Shown here piece after piece: positions 7,269 through 16,774 of a stretch of DNA of 34,288 nt. The notes under the pieces were generated by a model, which was not told where the DNA came from, ran no database searches, and saw only the letters and a program-made list of their open reading frames with translations. Position numbers and translations under genes: made by a program. The number at the start of each line of letters is the position of its first letter. The stretch's first letter is position 1. The stretch is from Prochloraceae cyanobacterium (GTDB lineage: Bacteria > Cyanobacteriota > Cyanobacteriia > Cyanobacteriales > JASJDA01): contig JASJCW010000042.1 of assembly GCA_030065265.1 (NCBI GenBank), positions 1-34,288 of the forward strand, read 5' to 3'.

Positions 7269-8441
7269 ATGCTCAATCCGAATTTGGATGAAATTGAATT
7301 AACCAAAGAAGAGTATCAACGCTACTCTCGCCACGTTATTTTGCCGGAAGTAGGTGTAGAAGGTCAAAAACGCCTTAAAGCTGCTAGCGTTGCTTGTATC
7401 GGTACGGGAGGACTTGGTTCGCCCCTACTACTATATTTAGCTGCTGCTGGAATTGGACGGATCGGCATTGTCGATTTTGATATTGTCGATAGCTCTAACT
7501 TACAACGTCAGATAATTCACGGTACTTCTTGGGTCGATCGACCAAAAATAGAATCGGCCAAAAACCGCATTTTAGAAATTAATCCTGCTTGTCAAGTAGA
7601 TTTGTACGAAACTCGTTTGAGTTCGGAAAATGCTTTAGAAATTCTCGAACCTTATGATGTTGTTGTTGACGGAACGGATAATTTTCCGACTCGCTATTTA
7701 ACTAACGATGCTTGCGTTTTACTGAATAAACCGAACGTTTACGGTTCTATTTTTCGTTTTGAAGGACAAGCAACGGTATTTAATTATGAAGGAGGGCCGA
7801 ATTATCGCGATTTATTCCCCGAACCTCCACCACCAGGAATGGTTCCATCTTGTGCTGAAGGTGGAGTATTAGGAGTTCTTTGCGGGATTATCGGCACGAT
7901 TCAAGCTACGGAAACGATTAAAATAATCCTTGGCAAACCAAATACTCTCAGCGGTAGATTGTTGCTTTATAATGCTCTGGATATGAGTTTTCGAGAGTTA
8001 AAATTAAGACCGAACCCAGTCCGTCCGGTAATTGAAAAATTAATCGATTACGAACAATTTTGTGGCATACCCCAAGCTAAAGCACAGGAGCAACAAGCGC
8101 AGATGGAAGTACCAGAAATGACTGTAACTGAATTAAAACAATTACTCGATAGTGAAGCGAATGATTATCTTCTTATCGACGTTCGCAACCCTAACGAGTA
8201 CGAAATTGCTAAAATTCCTGGCGCGACTTTGATTCCTTTACCTGATATTGAAAATGGTTCTGGAGTTGATAAGGTTAAAAGTCTGCTCGACGGTCATCGT
8301 TTGATCGCTCATTGTAAAAAAGGCGGGCGATCGGCTAAAGCTCTAGGTATTCTCAAACAAGCTGGAATTGAGGGGATTAATGTTAAAGGGGGTATTACTG
8401 CTTGGTCGCAAGAAGTAGATCCTTCAGTACCAGAATATTAA
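7269..8441 (+). CDS. moeB: MoeB/MoeZ-type adenylyltransferase with rhodanese domain
   Basis: E1-like enzyme that adenylates the C-terminal Gly-Gly of a small sulfur carrier (MoaD/ThiS type) and, through its rhodanese half, supplies sulfur for molybdopterin and related thiolation. The ThiF fold (1 to about 245) has the ATP loop GTGGLGS (45-51), the NLQRQ motif (77-81) and C195 in MVPSCAEGGVLG. The rhodanese domain (about 285-388) has active C349 in the loop CKKGGRS. The first zinc CxxC of classical MoeB is replaced (GPNYRDLFPEP, 177-186), and only C265 remains near the second. I chose ATG 7269 (390 aa, MLNPNLDEIELT), which fits the family start, over a TTG 21 bases upstream. Confidence 0.92.
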   Translation: MLNPNLDEIELTKEEYQRYSRHVILPEVGVEGQKRLKAASVACIGTGGLGSPLLLYLAAAGIGRIGIVDFDIVDSSNLQRQIIHGTSWVDRPKIESAKNRILEINPACQVDLYETRLSSENALEILEPYDVVVDGTDNFPTRYLTNDACVLLNKPNVYGSIFRFEGQATVFNYEGGPNYRDLFPEPPPPGMVPSCAEGGVLGVLCGIIGTIQATETIKIILGKPNTLSGRLLLYNALDMSFRELKLRPNPVRPVIEKLIDYEQFCGIPQAKAQEQQAQMEVPEMTVTELKQLLDSEANDYLLIDVRNPNEYEIAKIPGATLIPLPDIENGSGVDKVKSLLDGHRLIAHCKKGGRSAKALGILKQAGIEGINVKGGITAWSQEVDPSVPEY

Positions 8442-8464
8442 GGCTAAGCCAGAATAATTGGTGT

Positions 8465-8489
8465 TAGAGACGTTCAAAAAACGTCTCTA
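8465..8489. repeat. Palindromic hairpin after moeB
   Basis: A 10-bp stem (8465-8474 with 8480-8489, core AGAGACGTT/AACGTCTCT) has a 5-base loop (CAAAA) 23 bases after the moeB stop and is followed by CTTTTG. Position suits a terminator. Palindromes with the GAGACGTT...AACGTCTC core are also, to my knowledge, dispersed in many copies in cyanobacterial genomes, so this may be a mobile-type small repeat acting as a terminator. Confidence 0.55.
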
Positions 8490-8664
8490 CTTTTGAAGGG
8501 AGATGAATAATTATTTTAAAACCTAGCTAAATAAGTAGAAATATGTTCTCAATGTGAGGATTTGCGGCTTGCTGAGAGCCTAATTACGATATTTAAATAT
8601 AAAAAGACAATTAATGTTCTAATATCCTATAAGTTGATATTTGTTTGATTTACCACATTAAATA

Positions 8665-9267
8665 ATGTTAAATCTTAAGGGCGATCGCGCTGTTCGTTTT
8701 ATTACTCTTGCTCTAATTCCCGTAGGAATCATAGCTGCAACAGCGACACATTTTCCTGTTAAAGCTCACCATGACGCAGAATCTGAAGAAGTAGAGGAAA
8801 AGCCAAAAAAATCTAGCGGACGAAACGATTTTGATGTTTGTCTCAGAGAACTGATTGAAGTTGATATTGAAGTAAGAGAAGCAGCAGATGCTTGTGCTAG
8901 AGCTTTAGAACCAAGACAATTATCTCGTTGTGTCGTGAAAATTAACGATCGCACTCCGGTAGCAGCTGAAGATGCTCTCAAAACTTGTTTTCAAGTCAGA
9001 CGACCTCCCGATCTGGCTACTTGCGTAGTTGATATTCACGGTGTAGATATGACAGTTGAAGAAGAAGTTGAAATCGAACCTTCAAGCTCCTATTCGACTC
9101 TAACTTTAGATTCTTGTCGTCGCAGTCTTTTGCCCAAACGCTATTCTAAATGTGTTTTGGCTTTAAGTCGCAACAACACTGAAATCTTGCCAACTGAAGC
9201 GATGGAAATTTGTATTAGTGCTGAAGCTTATCCCGATAGTTTATTGCCAGCTTCGATCGATAGATAA
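8665..9267 (+). CDS. Secreted eight-cysteine repeat protein, function unknown
   Basis: I do not recognise a characterised family. The 200-aa protein starts with a basic N-terminus and a hydrophobic stretch (about 11-29) followed by KAHH, consistent with a signal peptide or a single membrane anchor. Residues 38-55 are a charged linker. The rest holds eight cysteines: C59, C77, C89, C108, C120, C151, C163 and C183. Three pairs share the exact spacing C-x11-C (77/89, 108/120, 151/163), each with Pro and Leu inside and hydrophobic residues after the second Cys. These look like tandem units that could form disulfides outside the cytoplasm. ATG 8665 precedes the signal-like segment directly. It stands alone, about 220 bases after moeB, with no operon partner. 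Confidence 0.75.
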   Translation: MLNLKGDRAVRFITLALIPVGIIAATATHFPVKAHHDAESEEVEEKPKKSSGRNDFDVCLRELIEVDIEVREAADACARALEPRQLSRCVVKINDRTPVAAEDALKTCFQVRRPPDLATCVVDIHGVDMTVEEEVEIEPSSSYSTLTLDSCRRSLLPKRYSKCVLALSRNNTEILPTEAMEICISAEAYPDSLLPASIDR

Positions 9268-9459
9268 TTAAAATTGACTTATTAATTCCAGTCGTAAAGC
9301 GATCGATTTTTATGTTCGTTTTGCGACTTAAATACCAATTAAAATTTGCTGATTGACAGCAAATAAAAAAGATAAATTTTACTAAAATCCTCTGATTTAA
9401 TGCCAAATCTAGCTTCAATTTCAGCTCGAGCGATCGATGGGAATGAATATTTATTTTTA

Positions 9460-9483
9460 GCGCGACCTCGAATAAGATCGCGC
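9460..9483. terminator. Hairpin downstream of prfA
   Basis: GCGCGA (9460-9465) pairs with TCGCGC (9478-9483) around a 12-base loop, 34 bases after the prfA stop on the minus strand. No U tract follows in that direction. Cyanobacteria lack Rho, so G+C-rich hairpins of this kind are candidate terminators. Confidence 0.35.
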
Positions 9484-9516
9484 CACGGTAAATTAATTAA
9501 GAAAACAATCAAGATA

Positions 9517-10656
<1,140 letters not shown>

Positions 10657-10698
10657 TCAAGAAAAAAGCCAAATAAAATTCTTGCCAAACAATACAAA

Positions 10699-10719
10699 CC
10701 CAGCAGAAATTCTGCTGGG
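10699..10719 (-). terminator. Intrinsic terminator after rpmE
   Basis: An inverted repeat, CCCAGCAG/CTGCTGGG extended by AA/TT (10699-10708 with 10710-10719), lies 21 bases after the rpmE stop. In the minus-strand transcript it is followed by TTTGTATTGTTT, an imperfect U tract. This is the best terminator-like hairpin inside the translation array. Confidence 0.65.
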
Positions 10720-10740
10720 CTAAAACTATGCATTGAAAAG

Positions 10741-10992
10741 CTATTTTTCTTTGGCATCAGAAGTTTCATTTTCTTCTTCTTCTGCATCGAGCAATCCATA
10801 TTTACGCAAGAAGCGATCGACCCGACCTTCAGTATCGATTATTTTCTGAGTTCCGGTATAAAAAGGATGATTACCAGACCAAATATCGACTTGAATTTCT
10901 GGTTGTGTAGAACCGACGGTCATGACAACTTCACCGTTACAGATTACTTTTGCTTCGGGATACCATTCGGGGTGAATTCCTGGCTTAGGCAT
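10741..10992 (-). CDS. rpmE: 50S ribosomal protein L31
   Basis: Small L31 of the large subunit, which in bacteria bridges to the small subunit. I start at ATG 10992 (MPKPGIHPEWYPEAKV, 83 aa), the family N-terminus, not at an upstream in-frame codon. The core (PEIQVDIWSGNHPFYTGTQ, DTEGRVDRFLRKYG) is standard. It has only one cysteine (C18), so it is a zinc-free C-minus form. The last 17 residues are a strongly acidic tail (AEEEENETSD). It is 218 bases from rpsI, more than most neighbours, with a hairpin in the gap. Confidence 0.95.
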   Translation of the reverse strand: MPKPGIHPEWYPEAKVICNGEVVMTVGSTQPEIQVDIWSGNHPFYTGTQKIIDTEGRVDRFLRKYGLLDAEEEENETSDAKEK

Positions 10993-11131
10993 GATTATTT
11001 TCCGTTTTTTATTTGTTAGTTTATTGTTATTAACAAGATTAGGGTAAGTCGAAATTTTAGAGATACAAATATCGAACTTAATCTTAAAAATCACCCAATA
11101 TATTTTTAATTTAATATTAGGTTAGATTAAT

Positions 11132-11161
11132 TCGGGAAATCGAAAACTTCCCGATTTTTTT
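11132..11161 (+). terminator. Plus-strand hairpin with T7, antisense to the array
   Basis: TCGGGAA (11132-11138) and TTCCCGA (11148-11154) form a 7-bp stem followed directly by TTTTTTT (11155-11161). Read on the plus strand this is a good rho-independent terminator, yet both neighbouring genes (rpsI, rpmE) lie on the minus strand. On the minus strand the same hairpin is followed by AATTAATC, with no U run. Confidence 0.55.
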
Positions 11162-11210
11162 AGTAGGGAGGATTAGTGTTATTTTTACCCTAGTTCCAAT
11201 CCCAAAATTG

Positions 11211-11621
11211 TTATCGTTTTGAGTATTGGGGAGCTTTACGAGCTTTATGCAAGCCGTATTTTTTCCGTTCTTTTGCTCTAGGATCGCGGGTCAAATAACC
11301 TTCTTTTTTGAGTATTTGACGATTTTCTGGAGACAGTTCGCACAGTGCCCTTGCTACTCCTAGTTTAACAGCATCAGATTGTCCGGTCAGTCCGCCACCA
11401 TGAGCTTTGACGAGGATATCGTACTCATTTTCTAAACCTAAAGTTTCGAGGGGAGCTTTGACATTAACTAGATAGCTGGGAATTCGATTAAAATAAGTTT
11501 CCCCGTCTTTATCGTTAACTGTCAGCGCGCCGTTACCGGGTACGAGACGAACCCTTGCTACTGAAGATTTGCGGCGACCAGTTCCCCAGTATATAGCTTT
11601 TGCTGATTCTTCTGCCTGCAT
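11211..11621 (-). CDS. rpsI: 30S ribosomal protein S9
   Basis: Small-subunit protein whose C-terminal tail reaches toward the P-site tRNA. The hallmark tail ending in APQYSKR is present, as are [16 protein letters not shown] near the start and [21 protein letters not shown] in the middle. Length 136 aa is normal. Its ATG overlaps the rplM stop by one base (TAATG, 11619-11623), preceded by AGGAGAT, so translation of the L13-S9 pair is probably coupled. Confidence 0.97.
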   Translation of the reverse strand: MQAEESAKAIYWGTGRRKSSVARVRLVPGNGALTVNDKDGETYFNRIPSYLVNVKAPLETLGLENEYDILVKAHGGGLTGQSDAVKLGVARALCELSPENRQILKKEGYLTRDPRAKERKKYGLHKARKAPQYSKR

Positions 11622-12082
11622 TATGATTTATCTCCTGTTGGAATAGTGTTAATTTTTAATTCTTCTGGCTGTTGTGCTTGATGGGGATGGTCTGGCCCCG
11701 AATACACTTTTAATTTGGTAAATAGTTTGCGACCTAACGAATTTTTTGGTAGCATCCCTTTAACTGCTTTTTCTACAATTCTTTCAGGAATGCGATTTTG
11801 AAGCTGATTGAAAGTTTCAACCTTCATTCCTCCCGGTCTTCCTGAATGGCGACGGTAAAGTTTTTGAGCTGGTTTTTTTCCAGTTACTACTACCTTTTCG
11901 GCATTAATTACGATCACAAAATCGCCAGTATCCATATGAGGAGTATAAATAGGTTTATTTTTTCCTCTTAAGATTTTGGCAATTTCGGTAGTTAAACGTC
12001 CTAAACGTTGCTCGGCAGCATCTACAACGTACCATTTTTGATTTAAAGTTTCTTTATTAGGTAGGGGGGTTTTACTCATCAT
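11621..12082 (-). CDS. rplM: 50S ribosomal protein L13
   Basis: Early-assembly protein of the large subunit. Family segments seen: [40 protein letters not shown] and [19 protein letters not shown]. Two adjacent Met codons begin the frame (12082 or 12079), and either could be used; 152-153 aa is normal. It follows truA by 42 bases and overlaps rpsI by one base, keeping the usual cyanobacterial order rplQ-truA-rplM-rpsI. Confidence 0.97.
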   Translation of the reverse strand: MMSKTPLPNKETLNQKWYVVDAAEQRLGRLTTEIAKILRGKNKPIYTPHMDTGDFVIVINAEKVVVTGKKPAQKLYRRHSGRPGGMKVETFNQLQNRIPERIVEKAVKGMLPKNSLGRKLFTKLKVYSGPDHPHQAQQPEELKINTIPTGDKS

Positions 12083-12124
12083 AGTGATTTGTTTCCTTTA
12101 TTATTCGTTTGTTATTCTTAATAG

Positions 12125-13024
12125 CTAGTTATAAAGTAGAAAAGTAGGTTGAGTATCGAACCAGACCTTTTGAGAAAAAGGAAAGTGCCTATAGCCAACT
12201 CTCAACAGACAAAGTCCTTTGGCTGGAGCGGAATACTTAACTAGATCTCTTCTTTGTTCTTGCCATACCTGAGTGAAATTGTCTGGCGATCGCTGTTTGG
12301 TTCCGACTTCGACTAACATTCCAACTAACAATCTTACCATTCCATACAAAAAACCATCTGCTTGAATTTCTAGATGTAAGAATTCACCTTGTCGATAGCA
12401 TTGTACTTCTTGAATATCTACCCAAGAATGTTTCCTTTCTGAACCTGCGCGCCGAAAAGCCGCTAACTCGTGTTTCCCGATCATTGGATTGAGTGCCTCT
12501 TGAATTAAGGATTCTTCCAAAGTAGCTTGGTAATAATGCCAACAAAAGGGTAAAACAAAGACGTTTGGGCGTTTTTCTGTGTAAATCGTATAGCGATAAC
12601 GTCGCCATAAAGCTGAAAAGCGAGCGTGCCAATCAGAAGGGACTCGAGCCGATCCTCTAATCAATATATCCTTTGGCAACCGAGAGTTAAGAATTTTAGC
12701 CCATTTATCGGGAGGTATCGGCCCTAAATAGTTAAAATGAGCGACTTGGGCTGCTGCGTGGACTCCAGCATCGGTACGTCCTGCACCATGTAAAGTTACG
12801 GGTTGATTGATGACCTCAGCGAGTGCTTGTTCGATTTGCTCTTGTATGGTGCTTTGGTTTGGCTGTCGCTGCCAACCATGATAGTTAGCCCCTAAGTATT
12901 GTATTACTAAAGCTACTCGCTGGGGGGTTTGCTCGCAACTAATAGACACTGGTATAAAATTCGTCAGTTTGCTAGAGTGCTGGTCTGTTAAGTTTGTCAA
13001 GGAAATGAAGGTTTTAAAAGCCAA
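12125..13024 (-). CDS. truA: tRNA pseudouridine(38-40) synthase
   Basis: Converts uridines 38-40 in the anticodon arm of many tRNAs to pseudouridine. The catalytic Asp is D85 in GAGRTDAGVHA. Other family segments are VIQYLGANYHGWQRQP, SALWRRYRYTIY and DGFLYGMVRLLVGMLVEVG. The frame from ATG 13024 gives 299 aa, with about 34 residues before the conserved RVALVIQYLG. An internal GTG at residue 26 would give a length nearer the family norm, so the start is uncertain. It lies 28 bases after rplQ and 42 before rplM within the array. Confidence 0.95.
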   Translation of the reverse strand: MAFKTFISLTNLTDQHSSKLTNFIPVSISCEQTPQRVALVIQYLGANYHGWQRQPNQSTIQEQIEQALAEVINQPVTLHGAGRTDAGVHAAAQVAHFNYLGPIPPDKWAKILNSRLPKDILIRGSARVPSDWHARFSALWRRYRYTIYTEKRPNVFVLPFCWHYYQATLEESLIQEALNPMIGKHELAAFRRAGSERKHSWVDIQEVQCYRQGEFLHLEIQADGFLYGMVRLLVGMLVEVGTKQRSPDNFTQVWQEQRRDLVKYSAPAKGLCLLRVGYRHFPFSQKVWFDTQPTFLLYN

Positions 13025-13052
13025 CTTCCTAATTGTTTGGCAAAATATGCGC

Positions 13053-13403
13053 TTAAACTAGGGAAATAATTGCCATTTGAGTGTTATCTCCTCTGCGTTC
13101 TAGGGTTCTAACGATCCGAGTATAGCCACCATTGCGATCGCCGTAGCGTTCTTTTGCTCCCTCAAATAAAGCATGAACTAAATTTTTGTCATACAAATAA
13201 CCCATAGCTCTACGTCTAGATGATAGAGAGCCATCTTTTGCTAAGGTAATCATTTTTTCAACTTGTTGGCGAACGGCTTTGGCTCGAACTAGGGTAGTTT
13301 TTATTTCGCCGTGACGAATCAATTCGGTTGTTAAAGATCTAAGTAGTGCTTTTCTTTGATCTGCCGGCTTTCCGAGTCTAGCTACTCGGCATCTGTGACG
13401 CAT
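13053..13403 (-). CDS. rplQ: 50S ribosomal protein L17
   Basis: Large-subunit protein near the peptide exit tunnel. The sequence opens with [20 protein letters not shown] and has the conserved core [18 protein letters not shown] and a C-terminal [14 protein letters not shown]. At 116 aa it has the short bacterial form. It follows rpoA by 109 bases, the classical alpha-operon order rpoA-rplQ. Confidence 0.97.
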   Translation of the reverse strand: MRHRCRVARLGKPADQRKALLRSLTTELIRHGEIKTTLVRAKAVRQQVEKMITLAKDGSLSSRRRAMGYLYDKNLVHALFEGAKERYGDRNGGYTRIVRTLERRGDNTQMAIISLV

Positions 13404-13512
13404 TTTAGTGTCTCCTTATGGTATGGTTTAACAATTGTTGGGTGCTATTGTCGATACATTTTTTGTCTGAGTCTCTTGTTGTTTAGATTCAGCTTCGGGC
13501 GGTAATTTTTGA

Positions 13513-14457
13513 TTAAGCTTTAGCTGACTTTTCTCTAGGTAAAGTTATGCCTAGATGTTTATTAAGAGCTTCTATGACCTCTTCTGCAGATTTCTGGCCA
13601 AAATTTTTGATCTCCAACAAGTCTTCTTCACTGTAATCTAAGAGATCGGCAACTGTATTAATCTGCGCTCTTTTGAGACAGTTGTAGGCTCGTACGGACA
13701 ATTGCAACTCTTCGATCGGAATTTGCTTGTTAGGATCGTCTTGAACTTCTTCATCTTCGGGAATTGCTTCGAGGCTCATATCCTTAATTGGATTGAACAG
13801 ATCGATAATAATTCCTGCTGCTTGAGATAAAGCTTCTTCTGGTTTGAAACTGCCGTTAGTCCAGATTTCAATCGTCAATCTATCTTTGGCAGGAGCACCG
13901 TCTATTCTGGTGTCTTCAACGCTGTATTTTACTTTAGTTACGGGCATAAAGACGGCATCAATTTGCAAGAAATCGATCGAACTAGATTCATCTTTGCCTC
14001 GCTCTACGGCACGATACCCTTTGCCTTTTTCAACCCGGAACTCCATTTCTAATTGTGCCCCTTCTGTCAGGGTGGCAATATATTGATTGGGGTCGACTAT
14101 TTCTATTTCTGGAGAAACTAGGAAATCCTTAGCCGTCACTGTTGCCGGCCCTGCAACTTTTAGCCTGCCAATTTGAGCTTGAGAAGTATTACTTTTGAGA
14201 GCTACCTCTTTCATATTGAGAATGATTTCAAGAACGTCTTCTCTAACTCCATCGAGGCTAGCAAATTCGTGATTTACTCCTGCTATGCGAATGGCTGTTA
14301 TTGCCGCTCCTTCGAGGTTGGATAGTAAAGTTCTCCTAAGTGCGTTGCCGACTGTAATTCCTTGGCCGCGCTCGAGGGGCTCCAAGACAAATTTGCTATA
14401 CTGAACTTGGTTTTTAAGTGTTTTAGATTCTACACAGTCGATTCTTACTTGCGCCAC
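13513..14457 (-). CDS. rpoA: DNA-directed RNA polymerase subunit alpha
   Basis: Scaffold subunit on which beta and beta' assemble. The N-terminal dimerisation domain (about 1-230) has FVLEPLERGQGITVGNALRRTLLS and KVKYSVEDTRI. A flexible acidic linker (about 231-245) leads to the C-terminal domain (about 246-310; IPIEELQLSVRAYNCLKRA, KNFGQKSAEEVIEAL), which touches UP elements and activators. Length 314 aa is typical. The 122-base gap from rpsK holds a small hairpin made of two CGATCG cores, so message processing or a separate promoter is possible. Confidence 0.98.
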   Translation of the reverse strand: MAQVRIDCVESKTLKNQVQYSKFVLEPLERGQGITVGNALRRTLLSNLEGAAITAIRIAGVNHEFASLDGVREDVLEIILNMKEVALKSNTSQAQIGRLKVAGPATVTAKDFLVSPEIEIVDPNQYIATLTEGAQLEMEFRVEKGKGYRAVERGKDESSSIDFLQIDAVFMPVTKVKYSVEDTRIDGAPAKDRLTIEIWTNGSFKPEEALSQAAGIIIDLFNPIKDMSLEAIPEDEEVQDDPNKQIPIEELQLSVRAYNCLKRAQINTVADLLDYSEEDLLEIKNFGQKSAEEVIEALNKHLGITLPREKSAKA

Positions 14458-14531
14458 AGAGCGACCTCCCTTTTTCTTAACCCATGAGGAAAGTTTTCAA
14501 TCTTATTTATTTTCCTTTCCCTTACATAATG

Positions 14532-14549
14532 ACGATCGGCTGCGATCGT
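14532..14549. other. Short hairpin in the rpsK-rpoA gap
   Basis: ACGATCG (14532-14538) and CGATCGT (14543-14549) form a 7-bp stem with loop GCTG. Both arms contain the CGATCG core of HIP1, so the pairing may be a by-product of the HIP1 repeat; it could also be an RNA processing site. Confidence 0.3.
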
Positions 14550-14579
14550 TCCGCTCGATCAGTTGTTTTTTGCAGTTGT

Positions 14580-14972
14580 CTAGACTCTGCGTCGCTTGGG
14601 AGGACGACAGCCATTATGGGGAATTGGAGTTACATCTCTGATTAAAGTTATTTCCAATCCAGCTCCTTGAAGTGCTCTAATTGCTGTTTCCCTACCAGCT
14701 CCTGGCCCGCTCACCATCACTTCTATTTGACGCATTCCTTGGTCTATGGCTTGACGAGCTGCATTATCTGCTGCTGTTTGCGCGGCAAAAGGCGTGCCTT
14801 TTTTTGCTCCTTTAAAACCGCTAGAACCTGCAGATGCCCAGGAAATCACATCCCCATTTGCATCTGAAATAGTGACAATTGTGTTGTTGAATGTAGATTG
14901 GATATGAGCAACTCCGTTGGGAACGTTTCGTTTTTGTTTTTTTGGGCCGCCTTTTTTAGTTGGTTTCGCCAT
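14580..14972 (-). CDS. rpsK: 30S ribosomal protein S11
   Basis: Platform protein of the small subunit that contacts S7 and helps form the mRNA exit path. The sequence shows [19 protein letters not shown] near the start, [17 protein letters not shown] in the middle, and the invariant tail [16 protein letters not shown]. Length 130 aa is standard. It sits 39 bases after rpsM. Confidence 0.98.
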   Translation of the reverse strand: MAKPTKKGGPKKQKRNVPNGVAHIQSTFNNTIVTISDANGDVISWASAGSSGFKGAKKGTPFAAQTAADNAARQAIDQGMRQIEVMVSGPGAGRETAIRALQGAGLEITLIRDVTPIPHNGCRPPKRRRV

Positions 14973-15011
14973 TTTGTTTGGTTACAATTTTTTAAATTAC
15001 ATTGAGTATTG

Positions 15012-15395
15012 TTATTTTTTGCTGGGAGCTTTTTTCTTGCCTGCTACTGTTAATCTTCTACCGCGACGAGTTCTACCGTTAGTCCGAGTTCTTTGACCTC
15101 GTACTGGTAGCCCTTGATTGTGACGACGACCTCTATAGGTACCGATATCAATCAGGCGTTTGATGTTCATGGTCTCCCAACGTCTCAAATCCCCTTCAAT
15201 TTGATAGTTGTTTTCAATAAAGGTACGAAGACTTATTAAATCTTCATCCGTTAAATCTTTTACTCTCGTATCTGGGTTGACTCCCGTTTTTGCGATTATT
15301 TCTTGAGATCTAGCTAAACCAATCCCATAAATGTAAGTTAAACCGATTTCCACGCGTTTATCGCGAGGTAGATCGATACCAGCAATCCTTGCCAC
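15012..15395 (-). CDS. rpsM: 30S ribosomal protein S13
   Basis: Head protein of the small subunit that bridges to the large subunit and touches P-site tRNA. It begins [19 protein letters not shown], with [13 protein letters not shown] and the tail region [18 protein letters not shown]. At 127 aa it has normal length. It follows rpmJ by 54 bases in the order infA-rpmJ-rpsM-rpsK-rpoA. Confidence 0.98.
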   Translation of the reverse strand: MARIAGIDLPRDKRVEIGLTYIYGIGLARSQEIIAKTGVNPDTRVKDLTDEDLISLRTFIENNYQIEGDLRRWETMNIKRLIDIGTYRGRRHNQGLPVRGQRTRTNGRTRRGRRLTVAGKKKAPSKK

Positions 15396-15449
15396 TGCTT
15401 GTCCCTCTTTTGAATTATTCTGTTTTTATTGTTGACAACTAAATTTTGC

Positions 15450-15563
15450 TTAACCCTGACGCTGTTTGTGTTTTGGGTTAGAGCAAATTACCATTACTCG
15501 TCCGCGACGACGAATGACTCGACATTTTTCACAGATTTTTTTTACTGATGCTCTGACCTTCAT
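15450..15563 (-). CDS. rpmJ: 50S ribosomal protein L36
   Basis: A 37-codon gene that a length cut-off would miss. The translation starts [15 protein letters not shown] and ends NPKHKQRQG. It keeps the C-x2-C-x12-C-x4-H zinc site (C11, C14, C27, H32) of the zinc-binding form of L36. It lies between infA and rpsM, exactly where rpmJ is found in cyanobacteria and chloroplast-type clusters. Confidence 0.97.
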   Translation of the reverse strand: MKVRASVKKICEKCRVIRRRGRVMVICSNPKHKQRQG

Positions 15564-15653
15564 GATTTTTAATTTACACTGCAAGCTTATTATTATATCA
15601 ATATAATGTATTTTTGTCAGTTTCTATTTGAGTTTGCCAAACTCAAACTAAGC

Positions 15654-15878
15654 TTACTTTTTACGCAAACGATAAGTAATTCTTCCTTTGGTCAGATCGT
15701 ACGGAGTAAGTTCAACTTTAACCCGATCGCCTGGTAAAATTTTGATGTAATTACGCCGAATTTTACCGGAAATATGAGCTAAGACGTTAAACCCATTATC
15801 GAGGTCGACTCGAAACATGGCATTAGGAAGAGATTCTGTCACGGTGCCTTCCATTTCAATCAAATCTTGTTTAGACAA
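15654..15878 (-). CDS. infA: Translation initiation factor IF-1, TTG start
   Basis: Binds the ribosomal A site during initiation. The single OB-fold domain is complete: [39 protein letters not shown] and the end [10 protein letters not shown]. No ATG exists at the family start. The TTG at 15878 gives the usual 74 aa and has an AGGAT Shine-Dalgarno element (15885-15889) 6-7 bases upstream. A second TTG at 15893 would add five residues but would put that element inside the gene. The rare start may lower IF-1 output relative to ribosomal proteins; that is inference. Confidence 0.94.
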
Positions 15879-16054
15879 GGTTAATATCCTCAATTGAGTA
15901 GTGTATTTGTTTCTAGGAGATAAAGTTAAATTAAGCTCGCTCGATCTGGAAAATTGTTAACATCAAAACGAATTAGTTTTACTCGTCTCCCTTACCTTTA
16001 GAAATCTTATCAAAATTTATCTTTGGCCTGGGATTGGAAGGTGTTGGCCCTGAA

Positions 16055-16636
16055 TTAAATTCCAGATTGAGCGGGAGTGACAATTTGCTCGATCGATTTA
16101 GTAACTTCCTCCTGAGAACGATCGCCATCGATTGAATATAATTTATTGCGATCGCGATAGAAGTCGATCACCGGCTCTGTTGCTTCTTTATGCACTTGCA
16201 AACGACGGCTGAGGGTTTCAGGGGTATCATCTTTCCTGCCTCGCTCTAGCAAACGCTCCATTAAAACTTGTTCGGGAACTTCGAGATTGACCACATATAT
16301 GGTATAAGAGCGGTCGAGCTTGGCTAAAAGTTCTTCTAAAAAAAGAGCTTGTTTGACGTTACGAGGAAACCCGTCTAGAATCCATCCTTTTTTTGCATCT
16401 GGTTGCTGAATGCGATCGTTAATTAAATCTAGAATCAAGCGATCGGGAACTAATTCTCCTCGATCTACGTATTGCTGAAATTCTTTACCAATTGGAGTTT
16501 GGTCTGCGATCGCTTCTCTTAGGATGTCTCCGATAGCAATATGAGGAACGTCAATTGCTTCGGCTAAAAGCTTAGCTTGAGTTCCTTTTCCTGCTCCGGG
16601 AGGGCCTAAAAAGATTAATCCAGTATCGTGAGTCAT
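16055..16636 (-). CDS. adk: Adenylate kinase, short-LID form
   Basis: Interconverts ATP + AMP and 2 ADP. The P-loop GPPGAGKGT is at 11-19, the NMP-binding part includes GDILREAI, and DGFPRNVKQA and RLLERGRKDDTPETLSRRL supply the catalytic arginines. The protein has 193 aa and lacks the large zinc-type LID insert, as is common in cyanobacteria. It sits after secY as in many bacteria, but here across a 242-base gap rich in inverted repeats, so it may be expressed partly independently. Confidence 0.97.
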   Translation of the reverse strand: MTHDTGLIFLGPPGAGKGTQAKLLAEAIDVPHIAIGDILREAIADQTPIGKEFQQYVDRGELVPDRLILDLINDRIQQPDAKKGWILDGFPRNVKQALFLEELLAKLDRSYTIYVVNLEVPEQVLMERLLERGRKDDTPETLSRRLQVHKEATEPVIDFYRDRNKLYSIDGDRSQEEVTKSIEQIVTPAQSGI

Positions 16637-16774
16637 TAGTTTTAAGATTGCTACTTTTTGTTAGGGGGTCATCAGTCGTTCATACTCCGATTAGATCGAT
16701 CGATCGTACAAAGCGACTATGACCTATATTTGGTTTTCGCTTTACCGATCTCAAGAGAATGAAGAGGAAAGATA

